Below, one piece after another: positions 17,737 through 26,215 of a stretch of DNA of 64,000 nt (position 1 is its first letter; each line of letters begins with the position of its first letter). The position numbers were made by a program, and so were the translations under genes. This DNA comes from Saprospira grandis (GTDB lineage Bacteria > Bacteroidota > Bacteroidia > Chitinophagales > Saprospiraceae), in NCBI RefSeq assembly GCF_027594745.1, contig NZ_CP110854.1:3365501-3429500 (forward strand), written 5' to 3'. Under the pieces are notes generated by a model, which ran no database searches, was not told the origin of the DNA, and saw only the letters and a list, made by a program, of their open reading frames with translations.

Positions 17737-18624
17737 ATGCCTTTAGCTGCTGCCAAAAAAGAACAAAATTTATATCCCAAAAAGGGCCGCCACAATAGCT
17801 ACGCCTTTTTGGCCCTTAGTCTGCTGCTCTATTTGTTGGGTGGACTGCTTTTGCTATCTACCTATGGTCAATCGAGCCTCAAACAACTGCGAGAAAGTAT
17901 TCCCTTTTATATAGAATTGGCCGATGGGGCCAATGAGGCCGAGGTCTTCCGCTTCCAAAAGGAGCTGGCTAGTCAAGATTATATTAAAGAGGGGAGTTTG
18001 CAGTATATTTCTAAAGAAGAAGCCCTAGAAGAGATGTTGGCTGATGGCGACCTCAAAGAGGAAGACATTTTGGTCCTTGGCGAAAACCTTTTGCCCAACG
18101 CCATTAGCTTTCAGATGAAGAGCGAAGCTTTGGGCCAATATGCCAAACAGCTAGAAGCCTTGGAAAAAGAGGACTTTGTGGTAGAGGTAAGCTATGCAAA
18201 AACTCCTTTGTTGGGCGGAGAAGATTGGCTGAGCCGCCTGAGTTGGCTGAGCAGTATTTTTGTCCTCTTTTTTGTTTTGCTGGCCCTCACACTGCTGCGG
18301 CATCATCTGCGGTTGCAGCTACTCAGCAACCGAGAACAAATTGAATTACTGCAAATTGTTGGGGCCAATCCCGATTTTTTGCGCCGCCCTTTTTTGCAAA
18401 AAAGTATTTATAATGGCTTATATTGCGGGGCCTTGGCCAGTCTTGCCCTCTTATTGAGCATTTGGGCCTTGGGATTTTGGCCCTACCTCAGTTTTGGCGC
18501 TCTCCTCAGCAATAGTTTGTTGCTTTTGGCCTTTGGCCTGGGGATTTCCTGGCTAAGCAGTTGGTATAGCTTAAAAAAATATTTGGCCCAACCCCTTTCT
18601 TTTTGGAGCCAAGAACAAAAATAA
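17737..18624 (+). CDS. ftsX: Cell-division permease FtsX
   Basis: Membrane partner of FtsE; links the divisome to peptidoglycan hydrolases. The 295-residue chain has the FtsX layout: a cytoplasmic N-terminus, one membrane segment (about 27-45), a roughly 110-residue periplasmic domain, and three C-terminal membrane segments (about 170-190, 225-248, 258-278) with the conserved QIVGANPDFLRRPF stretch near 205. ftsE is not adjacent, which is normal in Bacteroidota. The following genes (DUF3098, uppP) form a recurrent Bacteroidota cluster tied to envelope growth. The ATG is five bases after gpmI. Confidence 0.9.
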   Translation: MPLAAAKKEQNLYPKKGRHNSYAFLALSLLLYLLGGLLLLSTYGQSSLKQLRESIPFYIELADGANEAEVFRFQKELASQDYIKEGSLQYISKEEALEEMLADGDLKEEDILVLGENLLPNAISFQMKSEALGQYAKQLEALEKEDFVVEVSYAKTPLLGGEDWLSRLSWLSSIFVLFFVLLALTLLRHHLRLQLLSNREQIELLQIVGANPDFLRRPFLQKSIYNGLYCGALASLALLLSIWALGFWPYLSFGALLSNSLLLLAFGLGISWLSSWYSLKKYLAQPLSFWSQEQK

Positions 18625-18628
18625 TAGC

Positions 18629-18946
18629 ATGAGTAGAAGAACTAAAAAAGAGCAGCCAGAGCTGCTATATGGTAAAAAACATTATATGATGATGGGCGCT
18701 GCCGTTTTGTTGGTCATCGTCGGCTTTTTCCTTATGTCTGGTGGCGGAATGGAAGACCCCAATGTTTGGAAAGCCGAAGAAATCTATAGCTTCCGCCGAA
18801 TTACGCTGGCTCCTTTTGTGGTCCTTTTGGGCTTGGGTGTTTTTGCCTATGCGCTATTTTTCCAAACGCCAGAAGATAAGGCGGCAGAGCAGGCTTATCA
18901 AGAGCAGTATCCTGCAGAAGAAATAGAAGCGCCCAAAACGATTTAG
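18629..18946 (+). CDS. DUF3098-like small membrane protein
   Basis: A 105-residue protein with two membrane segments (about 19-38 and 57-77) and a conserved-looking SFRRITLAPFVVL in the second. This matches, from memory, the DUF3098 family that sits between ftsX and uppP throughout Bacteroidota. Function is unknown; the constant neighbours suggest a role with the divisome or undecaprenyl phosphate recycling. It starts four bases after ftsX. Confidence 0.8.
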   Translation: MSRRTKKEQPELLYGKKHYMMMGAAVLLVIVGFFLMSGGGMEDPNVWKAEEIYSFRRITLAPFVVLLGLGVFAYALFFQTPEDKAAEQAYQEQYPAEEIEAPKTI

Positions 18947-18968
18947 TCATCAGGCTGATATAAGGGAT

Positions 18969-19097
18969 TTGGGGCCCGCGGCCAGCTTGCTGGCCGCCGC
19001 TATGCTGCGGGGCTCACAAGACTGTTCGGCCCTTCAGCCGCCTATGGCGGCTTCGGTCTGGCCTTTGGCCACCCCTTCGCAGCGCTGGGCCGCTCAA
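18969..19097 (+). repeat. GC-rich intergenic element, B' subtype, plus orientation
   Basis: Closest sister of 8681-8826 (both begin TTTGGGGCCCGCGGCC and end GCGCTGGGCCGCTCAAC), yet the first hairpin differs: GGCCAGC/GCTGGCC here. Confidence 0.85.
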
Positions 19098-19138
19098 CCG
19101 TCTTTTCTCTTTTGGCCCTATTCTTTGGCTGCGGGGCT

Positions 19139-19255
19139 TCCCCTTTTAAGCGGTATTCGTCGCTAAGCTCCTCATGCGTAGATAGTTCCCGCCCACCCAC
19201 CCCTCTACGGGATTCCTTAGGGAATCCCTTCGGGGGGCGCTTGGGCATTTTCTGG
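19139..19255. repeat. Shared module with a GGATTCC/GGAATCC palindrome
   Basis: Contains CGGTATTCGTCGCT, GCTCCTCAT, CCCGCCCACC and GGATTCCTTAGGGAATCC in this order; the same series occurs in reverse orientation at 44010-44112. In both places it lies between two GC-rich elements, so it is a separate building block of the intergenic repeats. Confidence 0.75.
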
Positions 19256-19257
19256 TC

Positions 19258-19396
19258 CTGAAGGCGCGAAGCGCCTTGGCTGAGGGATGGATAGCAGTGG
19301 CCCGAAGGGCCAGACCCAGCCGCCGAAGGCGGCGCAGGGCCGAGCGAACAGCGAGCTGCGACACAGCCCGACCCGCCCGTAGGGCGGGGCAGCCCC
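19258..19396 (-). repeat. GC-rich intergenic element, A type, minus orientation
   Basis: Runs from GGCGCGAAGCGCC to GGGCGGGGCAGCCCC; inner hairpins GCCGCC/GGCGGC and GGCCC/GGGCC. It faces the B' element across the module at 19139-19255. Confidence 0.85.
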
Positions 19397-19443
19397 AAAA
19401 AAATAAAAAAGAAAACCGCAGTTGTCAAAGCGGTAAAAAAGGC

Positions 19444-20238
19444 ATGGAAAACTACATCTACAACATCATTCTAGGCATTGTACAGGGCCTAACCGAATAC
19501 CTACCTGTGAGCAGTAGCGGCCATATTGAGCTGGCCAAATATTTTTTGGGTTATACGCCAAAAGACAGCCTGACCCTATCGGTCGTTTTGCATGTGGCCA
19601 CCGTGATTAGTACCTTGATTGTGCTTTGGAAAGAAGTGGCGAGGGTGCTCAAGGGGCTCTTTCAGTTTGCTTGGAATGAAGAGCTGCAGTTTTCGCTCAA
19701 AGTGGTCATTTCTATGTTGCCAGCGGCAGTAGTGGGCCTCTTATTCGATGAGCAAATCGAGCAACTTTTTGAGGGACAAATTATTTTGGTGGGTGGCATG
19801 CTTTGGCTAACGGGAGCTTTACTCTTTTTGGCGGATCGGGCAAAAATGACCAACAAAAAAGTGAGTTATAAAGATGCCTTTTTGATTGGTTTATCTCAGG
19901 CCGTGGCGCTTTTGCCGGGAGTTTCTCGCTCGGGTTCTACGATTTCGACCTCCGTTTTGCTCAAAATTGACAAAGAAGAGGCGGCTCGTTTTTCCTTCCT
20001 CATGGTCATTCCCTTAATTTTGGGCAAGCTGGCTAAAGATTTGCTCAGTGGAGATTTAGAGCTAAATACAGCAGAGAGTTTACCTTTGTTGGCGGGCTTT
20101 TTTGCGGCCTTGATTGTGGGTGTTTTTGCCTGTAGCTGGATGCTCAACTTGGTCAAAAAAGGGAAATTGCTCTATTTTTCTATTTATTGCTTTGTTGTGG
20201 GAGGGCTAGCTATCTTGGCCAAATTGTTCCTGGGCTAG
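19444..20238 (+). CDS. uppP: Undecaprenyl-diphosphatase (UppP/BacA)
   Basis: Integral membrane enzyme that dephosphorylates undecaprenyl pyrophosphate so the lipid carrier can be reused for peptidoglycan and other polymers. The signature VQGLTEYLPVSSSGH (about residues 13-27) and the second motif PGVSRSGSTIS (about 158-168) are intact, with about seven hydrophobic segments. I use the ATG at 19444 (264 residues); the frame extends upstream to 19276 but only through the GC-rich repeat. It follows DUF3098 in the common order, though a 497-base block of repeats now separates them. Confidence 0.94.
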   Translation: MENYIYNIILGIVQGLTEYLPVSSSGHIELAKYFLGYTPKDSLTLSVVLHVATVISTLIVLWKEVARVLKGLFQFAWNEELQFSLKVVISMLPAAVVGLLFDEQIEQLFEGQIILVGGMLWLTGALLFLADRAKMTNKKVSYKDAFLIGLSQAVALLPGVSRSGSTISTSVLLKIDKEEAARFSFLMVIPLILGKLAKDLLSGDLELNTAESLPLLAGFFAALIVGVFACSWMLNLVKKGKLLYFSIYCFVVGGLAILAKLFLG

Positions 20239-20272
20239 TTGGACCAAAACAAAGCGAAGATGAGATTTGCTT

Positions 20273-20866
20273 ATGTCCAGAAAGATATTGACAAGCCTAT
20301 TTGTTTGCTTTTTTGCCCTAGGGCTTTGGGGGCAAGAGGGGCCAAAATTTTGGTTGCCCAACGGCTCTTTTGAGGGAGCGCCTAGAGATGCGCTCAATCC
20401 GGAGGGTTGGGAAAGCAGCAGTTATAATTCTACCCCAGATATTTTGCCGGGACCTTGGGGGGTGTATCAGCGCCCAACAGATGGCAATACTTTTATGGGA
20501 CTGATTTGTCGAGAAGACGGCACTTTTGAGTCGGTAGCGGCCAAATTGCCCAAGGCCCTAAAAAAAGATAAATGTTATAAATTTGAATTGGACCTCTCTC
20601 GTTCGCAGGCCTATGCGGGCTATACGGGGGCGGCCTGTTTTCGTTTGTGGGGCGCCAAAACTGCGGAGGAGCCTTTGCAGTTATTGGCCAGCTCGGCGCC
20701 AATTAGCCATTACGAATGGAAAACATATCAGTTCAACTTCATTACTAAGGCCAAATATTCCTATATTATTATAGAATGTTACTACAAAACGCCAACATTG
20801 CTTCCTTATCGGGGCAATATCCTGATTGATCGCTTTTTGTATTTTGAATATTGTGAACGCGCTTAG
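20273..20866 (+). CDS. Secreted protein with a carbohydrate-binding-like fold
   Basis: A protein of 197 residues from the ATG at 20273 (a TTG at 20267 is possible). A signal peptide covers about residues 1-20 (ending LGLWGQ). The mature start, LPNGSFEGAP...GWESSS, is typical of secreted Bacteroidota proteins with a galactose-binding or CBM-like beta sandwich, and the C-terminal INxDRFLYFEY-like strand fits that. No catalytic residues are visible and no sorting tail. It overlaps nothing, starts 34 bases after uppP and ends two bases before the VWA gene, so it is probably in an operon with both. Family assignment is inferred from general pattern only. Confidence 0.6.
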   Translation: MSRKILTSLFVCFFALGLWGQEGPKFWLPNGSFEGAPRDALNPEGWESSSYNSTPDILPGPWGVYQRPTDGNTFMGLICREDGTFESVAAKLPKALKKDKCYKFELDLSRSQAYAGYTGAACFRLWGAKTAEEPLQLLASSAPISHYEWKTYQFNFITKAKYSYIIIECYYKTPTLLPYRGNILIDRFLYFEYCERA

Positions 20867-20868
20867 TT

Positions 20869-22131
20869 ATGTCTCAAAAAATACTTGATGAATTAGCCAA
20901 AACGAGCATTCAGCTGATGCTGAAAGAGGCTTTTTATGGTCATTTTTTCTCTTCTTTATTGCGAGATGTCAGTCAGGATACCGAAAGCATGGCCCTGCGT
21001 TTGGGCGGCAGCCAAATGCTCAAGCTCTTGGTAAACCCTAGCTATTGGGAGGAAAAGCTCAAGGGGGCAACGCCCAAGCAAACCGCGGCACTGCGTTATG
21101 GGGCCATCAAGCATCAGATTTTACATATTGTGTTTAAGCATATTTTGCGGGCCAGGGATTTTGGGAACAAGCAACTCTATGGCATTGCCGCCGATTTGGC
21201 CGTCAACCAATATATTGATTCGGACCAATTGGAAGAAGAAGCTATACGTTTAGAAGATTTTCCCGATTTCTCGCTAGAGCGGGGCCAAAGCCTAGATTAC
21301 TACTACAAACGCCTATCTGATGAACTAGAAGAGATGATGAATGGGGGAGGAGGTAGCGAAGAAAATGATGAATTTAACTCGGCCCAACAAAAGTTGCAGG
21401 CGCTTTTAGAAGAGGAACACCCCCATTTGGAGCAGCATGCTTTTTGGGATGATATTCAGCAGCAGAGCCCCTCGGAGCAAAAAATTATAGAGGCCTTTGT
21501 CAATGATGCCATCCAAAATAGCTTAGAGCGCTTAAAGACGAGAAATTACACGAATTTGCCGGCCCAATTGCAGGAGTATTTGGACCAACTGATGAAGAGT
21601 TTGCAGCCCAGCATCAATTGGCGCAGAACCCTGCGGCTTTTTGCGGCATCTAGTAGCCGAACCCGCATCAGAAACACGATCAAAAAGCCCTCTAAGCGCT
21701 ATGGGACAAGCCCCGGAATTAAGATTCAGCGCAAACAAAAAATTGGGGTGGCCCTAGATAGCTCGGGCTCCGTCAATCAAGAAGAATTGCAGCTCTTTTT
21801 TAGTGAGCTCTATCATATTTGGAAACAAGGGGCCGAAATTATGGTAGTCGAATGCGATGTCGATATCCAACGCATTTATCCCTACAGAGGCAGAACGCCC
21901 GAGCTGGTCCAAGGGCGTGGCGGTACCCGTTTTGATGCCCCCATCAAATGGGCCAATGAAGATTATCGCCCCGATGCCTTAATTTATTTTACCGATGGCT
22001 TTGCCGCCAAACCCGAAGTCCGCTGCCGGGTCCCATTGCTCTGGATGATTAGCCCCAATGGCTTGGGCACCGAAAATTGGGAGAGCCTGCCCGGCCGAAA
22101 AGTTAAAATGCAAAGCAAAGGCGGTTTCTAA
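20869..22131 (+). CDS. VWA-like domain protein with a degenerate metallopeptidase domain (DUF2201 type)
   Basis: A 420-residue cytoplasmic protein. The N-terminal half resembles the putative metallopeptidase domain of the DUF2201 family (RYGAIKHQILHIVFKHIL near 84-101; then IAADLAVNQYID). The C-terminal half (about 285-415) is a VWA-like domain with the metal-site motif ALDSSGSV near 300, then YFTDGFA near 370. Relatives usually work with a MoxR-type AAA+ ATPase, which is not adjacent here. The expected HExxH is HQILH, so the general-base Glu is missing and peptidase activity is doubtful. Start: ATG two bases after the previous stop. Confidence 0.8.
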   Translation: MSQKILDELAKTSIQLMLKEAFYGHFFSSLLRDVSQDTESMALRLGGSQMLKLLVNPSYWEEKLKGATPKQTAALRYGAIKHQILHIVFKHILRARDFGNKQLYGIAADLAVNQYIDSDQLEEEAIRLEDFPDFSLERGQSLDYYYKRLSDELEEMMNGGGGSEENDEFNSAQQKLQALLEEEHPHLEQHAFWDDIQQQSPSEQKIIEAFVNDAIQNSLERLKTRNYTNLPAQLQEYLDQLMKSLQPSINWRRTLRLFAASSSRTRIRNTIKKPSKRYGTSPGIKIQRKQKIGVALDSSGSVNQEELQLFFSELYHIWKQGAEIMVVECDVDIQRIYPYRGRTPELVQGRGGTRFDAPIKWANEDYRPDALIYFTDGFAAKPEVRCRVPLLWMISPNGLGTENWESLPGRKVKMQSKGGF

Positions 22132-22202
22132 ATTTTTTTGTATCATTGAAGATGTAGATCGGCAAAAAATAGGTCTACTATTGTACACCCAATTCATATC
22201 CT

Positions 22203-22607
22203 ATGAAACAAATTTACCTACTCTGCTTTAGCCTGCTTTTTATGGCTTGCCAAGGCGATGCCCCCCAAACAGAAACAGCCGCTTTAACTAAGGAAAAACT
22301 GACTGGCGAATGGCTTTGCGTGGCGGGCAGCATTGATGGCAATAGCGAAGATGTGCTCTTTGTCGAAGATTCCGCCAAGCAACAGGCTGGTGCAAGACTC
22401 AAGTTTTTGGCCGAGGAACAACTCGACTTTGCCTTGCTCGAACAGTTTGGCCTGAATAATCCAGAAGCCTATAAAATTGAAGATAAGCAACTGATTATTG
22501 CTGGCGGACAACTCAAAATTGATGTGCTAGAAGCTAAAGAGGACGAACTGCAGCTCAAAATCTTTTTTGAGGATAAAGATATTCGCATGCAGCTCAAAAA
22601 GCAGTAA
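22203..22607 (+). CDS. Small lipoprotein
   Basis: A 134-residue protein with a lipoprotein signal (LCFSLLFMAC, lipid-modified Cys16). The mature part begins with a short acidic/Thr-rich linker and then LTGEWLCVAGSIDG, which resembles the first strand of lipocalin-like (DUF4488/DUF5004-type) domains common in Bacteroidota lipoproteins. It is likely anchored in the outer membrane; function unknown. It starts 71 bases after the VWA gene. Confidence 0.65.
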   Translation: MKQIYLLCFSLLFMACQGDAPQTETAALTKEKLTGEWLCVAGSIDGNSEDVLFVEDSAKQQAGARLKFLAEEQLDFALLEQFGLNNPEAYKIEDKQLIIAGGQLKIDVLEAKEDELQLKIFFEDKDIRMQLKKQ

Positions 22608-22618
22608 AACTATTGGTC

Positions 22619-23638
22619 CTAATGACACCAATCGTAGAAAAAGTCTTTGTAACGAAGACAAAGGGAGTCCGGAAAGGGCTCCTTTTCTCTTTGTGCCCTA
22701 TAGGCCGCATCTAGTTTTACCGTAATATAATAAACCTCTAATGAGTTGACTCCCTCCAATTCGTAAAAACTATCTAGCCGATGTACCAAGCTGTCAATGT
22801 CATGATGAAAGGGACTCTCTTTTTTCTCTTCTTCGGTTAAGCCCTCTGCCAAAATGTCTTTGCTTTGCCCCGAAGGCATAATCAGCATGAATCCCCCAAT
22901 GCCTACGGCCACTACAATCAATCCAATTACCCTTTGCTCGGCTACTAAGCCCGCAGCCAAGCCCCCCAATACAAAAAGGACCAAAACCACCGAGATAATT
23001 TTACGGGTGGTTGGGTGCATGCTGCCTTGCCCCGTTCCCGCTTCAGGCTCCTCAAAAACAAACCCAATTACCGGAAGAGCCCGCAGGGTTTCCATCTCAA
23101 ATTGTTTGGTAATAAAGGTTTCATCGGCCTTTTTTCCCTGTGTAACTACAAAAACAACAATGATAATCGGAATCAAAATTAAACGCGGAATCCGTCCCTT
23201 ATTGGTCCGAAACCAAATTAAACTAAAGGGAATCAAAATCCATAAAATCCGAATAATCGAATGCAAGCTGTAAGAGGTCTCGGCCCCATTCAAATCGGCA
23301 CTGTTAAACATACAGCGAAGCAGCCACCAATAAGAAGAGGCCGTCAAGCCAATCCAGTTGCCCAAAAAACTAATACTCACTAAGGGAACCTGGAAAATTA
23401 AGGCCACCACATTGACAAAAATAAATAGGGCCGTGGGCACCACAATAAACCAAATAAAAGACCCCACAATCCCCCGAGTAATCGCAATCGCACGGTCTAC
23501 CCCACGCACCTCTAAGTAGTTGTTCAAACGAGAGATGAGGAAGAGCAAAACAATCAAAGCCACAAATAACCCCATCAAAAGAACAGGAGAGGTCAGTAGC
23601 TGCTGAACAAGGTCTAACCAAGATTTTAATAGTAACAT
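22619..23638 (-). CDS. Multi-pass membrane protein, unknown function
   Basis: A protein of 339 residues from the ATG at 23638 (a TTG at 23644 is also possible). The hydrophobicity shows about six membrane segments: roughly 18-38, 58-82, 90-108, 128-145, 152-168 and two near 215-255. The last 90 residues are a soluble, acidic C-terminal domain (EEEKKESPFHHDIDSLVHRL). I recognise no family. It is convergent with the lipoprotein at 22203 (12-base gap) and lies downstream of msrA on the same strand, with a bidirectional terminator between them, so it has its own promoter. Confidence 0.65.
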   Translation of the reverse strand: MLLLKSWLDLVQQLLTSPVLLMGLFVALIVLLFLISRLNNYLEVRGVDRAIAITRGIVGSFIWFIVVPTALFIFVNVVALIFQVPLVSISFLGNWIGLTASSYWWLLRCMFNSADLNGAETSYSLHSIIRILWILIPFSLIWFRTNKGRIPRLILIPIIIVVFVVTQGKKADETFITKQFEMETLRALPVIGFVFEEPEAGTGQGSMHPTTRKIISVVLVLFVLGGLAAGLVAEQRVIGLIVVAVGIGGFMLIMPSGQSKDILAEGLTEEEKKESPFHHDIDSLVHRLDSFYELEGVNSLEVYYITVKLDAAYRAQREKEPFPDSLCLRYKDFFYDWCH

Positions 23639-23663
23639 GGACAAGGCTTTGTCCTAAAAGTAC

Positions 23664-23695
23664 AAAAAAAAAGAGGCGATTCGCCTCTTTTTTTT
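23664..23695 (-). terminator. Terminator of msrA (symmetrical)
   Basis: Stem AAAAAAGAGGCGA/TCGCCTCTTTTTTT with almost no loop. It has an A run on one side and a T run on the other, so it works in both directions; it lies seven bases after the msrA stop. Confidence 0.8.
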
Positions 23696-23701
23696 AAGGA
23701 A

Positions 23702-24364
23702 CTACTTCTTCAATTCCTCTTTCAATTTATCCTTGTAGTTTTTCCGAAATTTATTCACCTTCGGACTAATCACCGCCGAACAATAAGGATTCTTATTCGC
23801 ATTCAAATTATAATAGTCCTGATGATAATCCTCGGCCGCATAAAAACGATCAAAGGCCACAATTTCCGTCACAATAGGGTCCGCAAATTCACTAGCCATT
23901 TCTGCTTTCACTTTCTCCGCTACCGCTTTTTGCTCCTCCGAATGATAAAAAATTGCCGAGCGATATTGGGTGCCCACATCATTTCCCTGCCGATTCAGGG
24001 TCGTTGGATTATGCGTAAAGAAAAAGACTTCCAATAGGTCGGCATAGGACAATACCTCAGGGTCAAAGGTAATTTGGACCACTTCGGCATGACCAGTTGT
24101 TCCAGCACAAACCGCCTTGTAGGTCGGGTTTTCTAGCTGCCCTCCAGCATAGCCAGATACTACTTTTTTGACCCCCTTGAGGTCCTGAAAAATGGCCTCT
24201 ACACACCAAAAACAACCCGCGCCTAAGGTGGCCACTGCTAATCCTTCCATAGATTCTACCGTTTTGTCGCTTGCCCCAACTACAGCGGGGCTGTTGGTCG
24301 GCCTGCAAGCGTATTGACATAAAATTAGTACACTAACAGCCAACGAAAATAATGGTTTCCACAT
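23702..24364 (-). CDS. msrA: Peptide-methionine (S)-S-oxide reductase, exported
   Basis: Repairs oxidised methionine in proteins. The active site GCFWCVEA places the nucleophilic Cys at 51, and GYAGG, YDP-type and HNPTTLNRQGNDVGTQYRS motifs follow in the normal order. Residues 1-20 are a signal (SVLILCQYAC) with a possible lipoprotein Cys20, so the enzyme works in the periplasm or on the outer membrane. At 220 residues it matches exported MsrA. No msrB is fused or adjacent. A GC-rich element lies directly upstream of its start. Confidence 0.93.
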   Translation of the reverse strand: MWKPLFSLAVSVLILCQYACRPTNSPAVVGASDKTVESMEGLAVATLGAGCFWCVEAIFQDLKGVKKVVSGYAGGQLENPTYKAVCAGTTGHAEVVQITFDPEVLSYADLLEVFFFTHNPTTLNRQGNDVGTQYRSAIFYHSEEQKAVAEKVKAEMASEFADPIVTEIVAFDRFYAAEDYHQDYYNLNANKNPYCSAVISPKVNKFRKNYKDKLKEELKK

Positions 24365-24410
24365 AGTTCTTTTCTTTTTAAACGAGATATTTTATCCTCC
24401 GGATGTTGAT

Positions 24411-24576
24411 TTGGGGCTGCCCCTCGCTTCGCTCGGGTCGGGCTGTTTCGCAGCTCGCTGTTCGCTCGGCCCTGCGGGCTTTTTCGCTTCGCTTCAAAAG
24501 CCCTAGGTCTGGCCTTCGGCCACTGCTGTCCATCCCTCAGCCAGGCTGGGCAAAGCCCAGCCTTCTGGCGCCAAAA
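24411..24576 (+). repeat. GC-rich intergenic element, A type, plus orientation
   Basis: Starts TTGGGGCTGCCCC. Its inner hairpin is long: GGGCTTTT/AAAAGCCC. It ends with the hairpin GGCTGGG/CCCAGCC. It lies 46 bases upstream of the divergent msrA start, one of few copies at a 5' end. Confidence 0.85.
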
Positions 24577-24621
24577 GGATTTTTACTACAATTAAACACT
24601 AGGATAAACAAAATTAATTAT

Positions 24622-24656
24622 TTTGTTGCTACTAGCGTTATTTTTAGCTAACTTTA
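24622..24656 (+). promoter_or_regulatory. Probable promoter of the DUF2851 gene
   Basis: TTTG/TTG at 24622-24628, then 20 bases, then TAACTTTA (24649-24656), close to the Bacteroidota consensus TTG-N17-23-TAnnTTTG. The ATG follows 21 bases later. Confidence 0.4.
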
Positions 24657-24677
24657 GCTGTATTTAAAAATTTAGCG

Positions 24678-25985
24678 ATGAGTAAATATCCTTTTCCCGA
24701 ATCCTTTTTGCACTATATCTGGCGCTTTCAGCTATACGATAAGCGTTTTTTGCGCACGGCCGAGGGCCAAGAAATTCAGTTGGTTTATCCGGGGCATTGG
24801 AACCAGCATGCCGCTGGCCCCGATTTTTCCGATGCCCGAATTTATATTGGGGGCACCCTTTGGGCGGGGCAGGTGGAGGTCCACAAACGCGCCTCTGATT
24901 GGTTGCGGCATGGGCATCAAAACGACCCCAATTATGAAAATGTCATTTTGCATCTGGTCTATGATGAGGACCAAATTATTCGGCGGGCAGATGGTAGCCG
25001 TTTGCCCGCTTTGGCTTTGCGGGGACGCATTTCTCCCGCTCTTTTTGAGCAGGGGATGCGCTTGCTCGGCGAGCTAGAACAGCCCATTGCCTGTGGGCCA
25101 CAACTTCCCCAAATCGATCCTTTAGAATGGTCCATTTGGATGGAGCGCCTAACCATTGAGCGCTTAGAGCAAAAAGCCGCAGCCTTACGCAAGCGCCTAA
25201 GCCATTGGCGAGGCGATTGGACCGCCTGTTTTTATGAACAGCTCATTGCTCATTTTGGTTTGGGCCAAAATGCCGAAAACTTTCAGCGCCTAGGGCAGGC
25301 TTTGCCTTATCGGCTTTGGCGAAAGTATTTGGGCCGGCCCAAACAGCTAGAAGCGCTGTTTTTTGGTCGGGCGGGCTTTTTGGCCCAAACAGAAGATGAT
25401 TATAGTCAGGCTTTGGCCCAAGAGTATGCTTATTTGCAAGAAAAGGAGCTGCTCGGAACGGCTTTGCCCTTAGCCTGGAATTTTGGGGGCCTGCGCCCTT
25501 CGGCCCTGCCTAGTTTTCGCCTCATTCTTTTGATTGGACTTTTGCAAAAGGAAAATCTTTGGTCCAAATTTATGGAGGTAGATTCCCTAAACGCTTTGCA
25601 GGCTTTATTTGGCGTTAAAATAAGTTCTCCCTATTGGTTGAGCCATTATCGCTTGGGAAAACAGAGCCAGGCCCGCAAGCAGAAAAGCTTGGGCAAGGAG
25701 AGTATTCAGTTGCTTTTTATCAATTTTTTGGCCCCTTTTCGCTTTTTGCATGCTCAGGCCAATGGCCAAGAAAAAGAGATAGACTTGCTGCTGGACCTAT
25801 TGGGGCAGTTGCCCGCAGAAAATAATCAGATTTTGAGAAATTGGGGGAGTTGGGATATTTCGGCCAAGGATGCCCAGCAGTCGCAGGCCCTGATTCAACT
25901 CTATAAGTGTTATTGTGTAGAGCGCCGTTGTTTGTCTTGCAGCATTGGCCACCGCCTGATTCGAAAGCAAGCCTTGGAGCCCTAA
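24678..25985 (+). CDS. DUF2851 family protein
   Basis: A 435-residue cytoplasmic protein of a family that is almost confined to Bacteroidota. The N-terminal block is highly characteristic: FLHYIWRFQLYDKRFL, then PGHWNQHAAGPDFSDARIYIGG and WAGQVEVHKRASDW (residues 10-75), followed by HGHQNDPNYENVILHLVY. The C-terminus has a Cys-rich CVERRCLSCSIG. The conserved Asp, Glu, His residues of the N-terminal block look like a nuclease-type metal site, but that is my inference. It stands alone between two repeat elements. Confidence 0.85.
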   Translation: MSKYPFPESFLHYIWRFQLYDKRFLRTAEGQEIQLVYPGHWNQHAAGPDFSDARIYIGGTLWAGQVEVHKRASDWLRHGHQNDPNYENVILHLVYDEDQIIRRADGSRLPALALRGRISPALFEQGMRLLGELEQPIACGPQLPQIDPLEWSIWMERLTIERLEQKAAALRKRLSHWRGDWTACFYEQLIAHFGLGQNAENFQRLGQALPYRLWRKYLGRPKQLEALFFGRAGFLAQTEDDYSQALAQEYAYLQEKELLGTALPLAWNFGGLRPSALPSFRLILLIGLLQKENLWSKFMEVDSLNALQALFGVKISSPYWLSHYRLGKQSQARKQKSLGKESIQLLFINFLAPFRFLHAQANGQEKEIDLLLDLLGQLPAENNQILRNWGSWDISAKDAQQSQALIQLYKCYCVERRCLSCSIGHRLIRKQALEP

Positions 25986-25988
25986 AAT

Positions 25989-26150
25989 GGCCCAATTTGG
26001 CCGAAGGCCAAAACGGCTGAGGGATGGATAGTGGTGGCCGAAGGCCAGACCCAAGTTTTTTGAAGCGAAGCGAAAAAAACTGCAGGGCCGAGCAGACCTG
26101 CGAGCCACGACAGAGCCCGACCCAAGGCCGTAGGCCGCAGGGGCAGCCCC
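25989..26150 (-). repeat. GC-rich intergenic element, A type, minus orientation
   Basis: Begins four bases after the DUF2851 stop and ends CGCAGGGGCAGCCCC. The inner hairpin is AAGTTTTTT/AAAAAACT around GAAGCGAAGCG, a long-armed version like that at 24411. Confidence 0.85.
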
Positions 26151-26165
26151 AAAAAACATAAAAAA

Positions 26166-26192
26166 AAGGCACCCAACAAAAGTTGAGCGCCT
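26166..26192 (-). terminator. Terminator of the small acidic lipoprotein gene
   Basis: On the minus strand GGCGCTCAAC pairs with GTTGGGTGCC (two G-U pairs) around TTTT, followed by seven T. Confidence 0.7.
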
Positions 26193-26215
26193 CTCTTATT
26201 CTAGATCGCTAGAGA

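Noticed and set aside
19276..19443. N-terminal extension of UppP
   Set aside because: The open frame passes through the GC-rich element; ATG 19444 gives the family-typical start.
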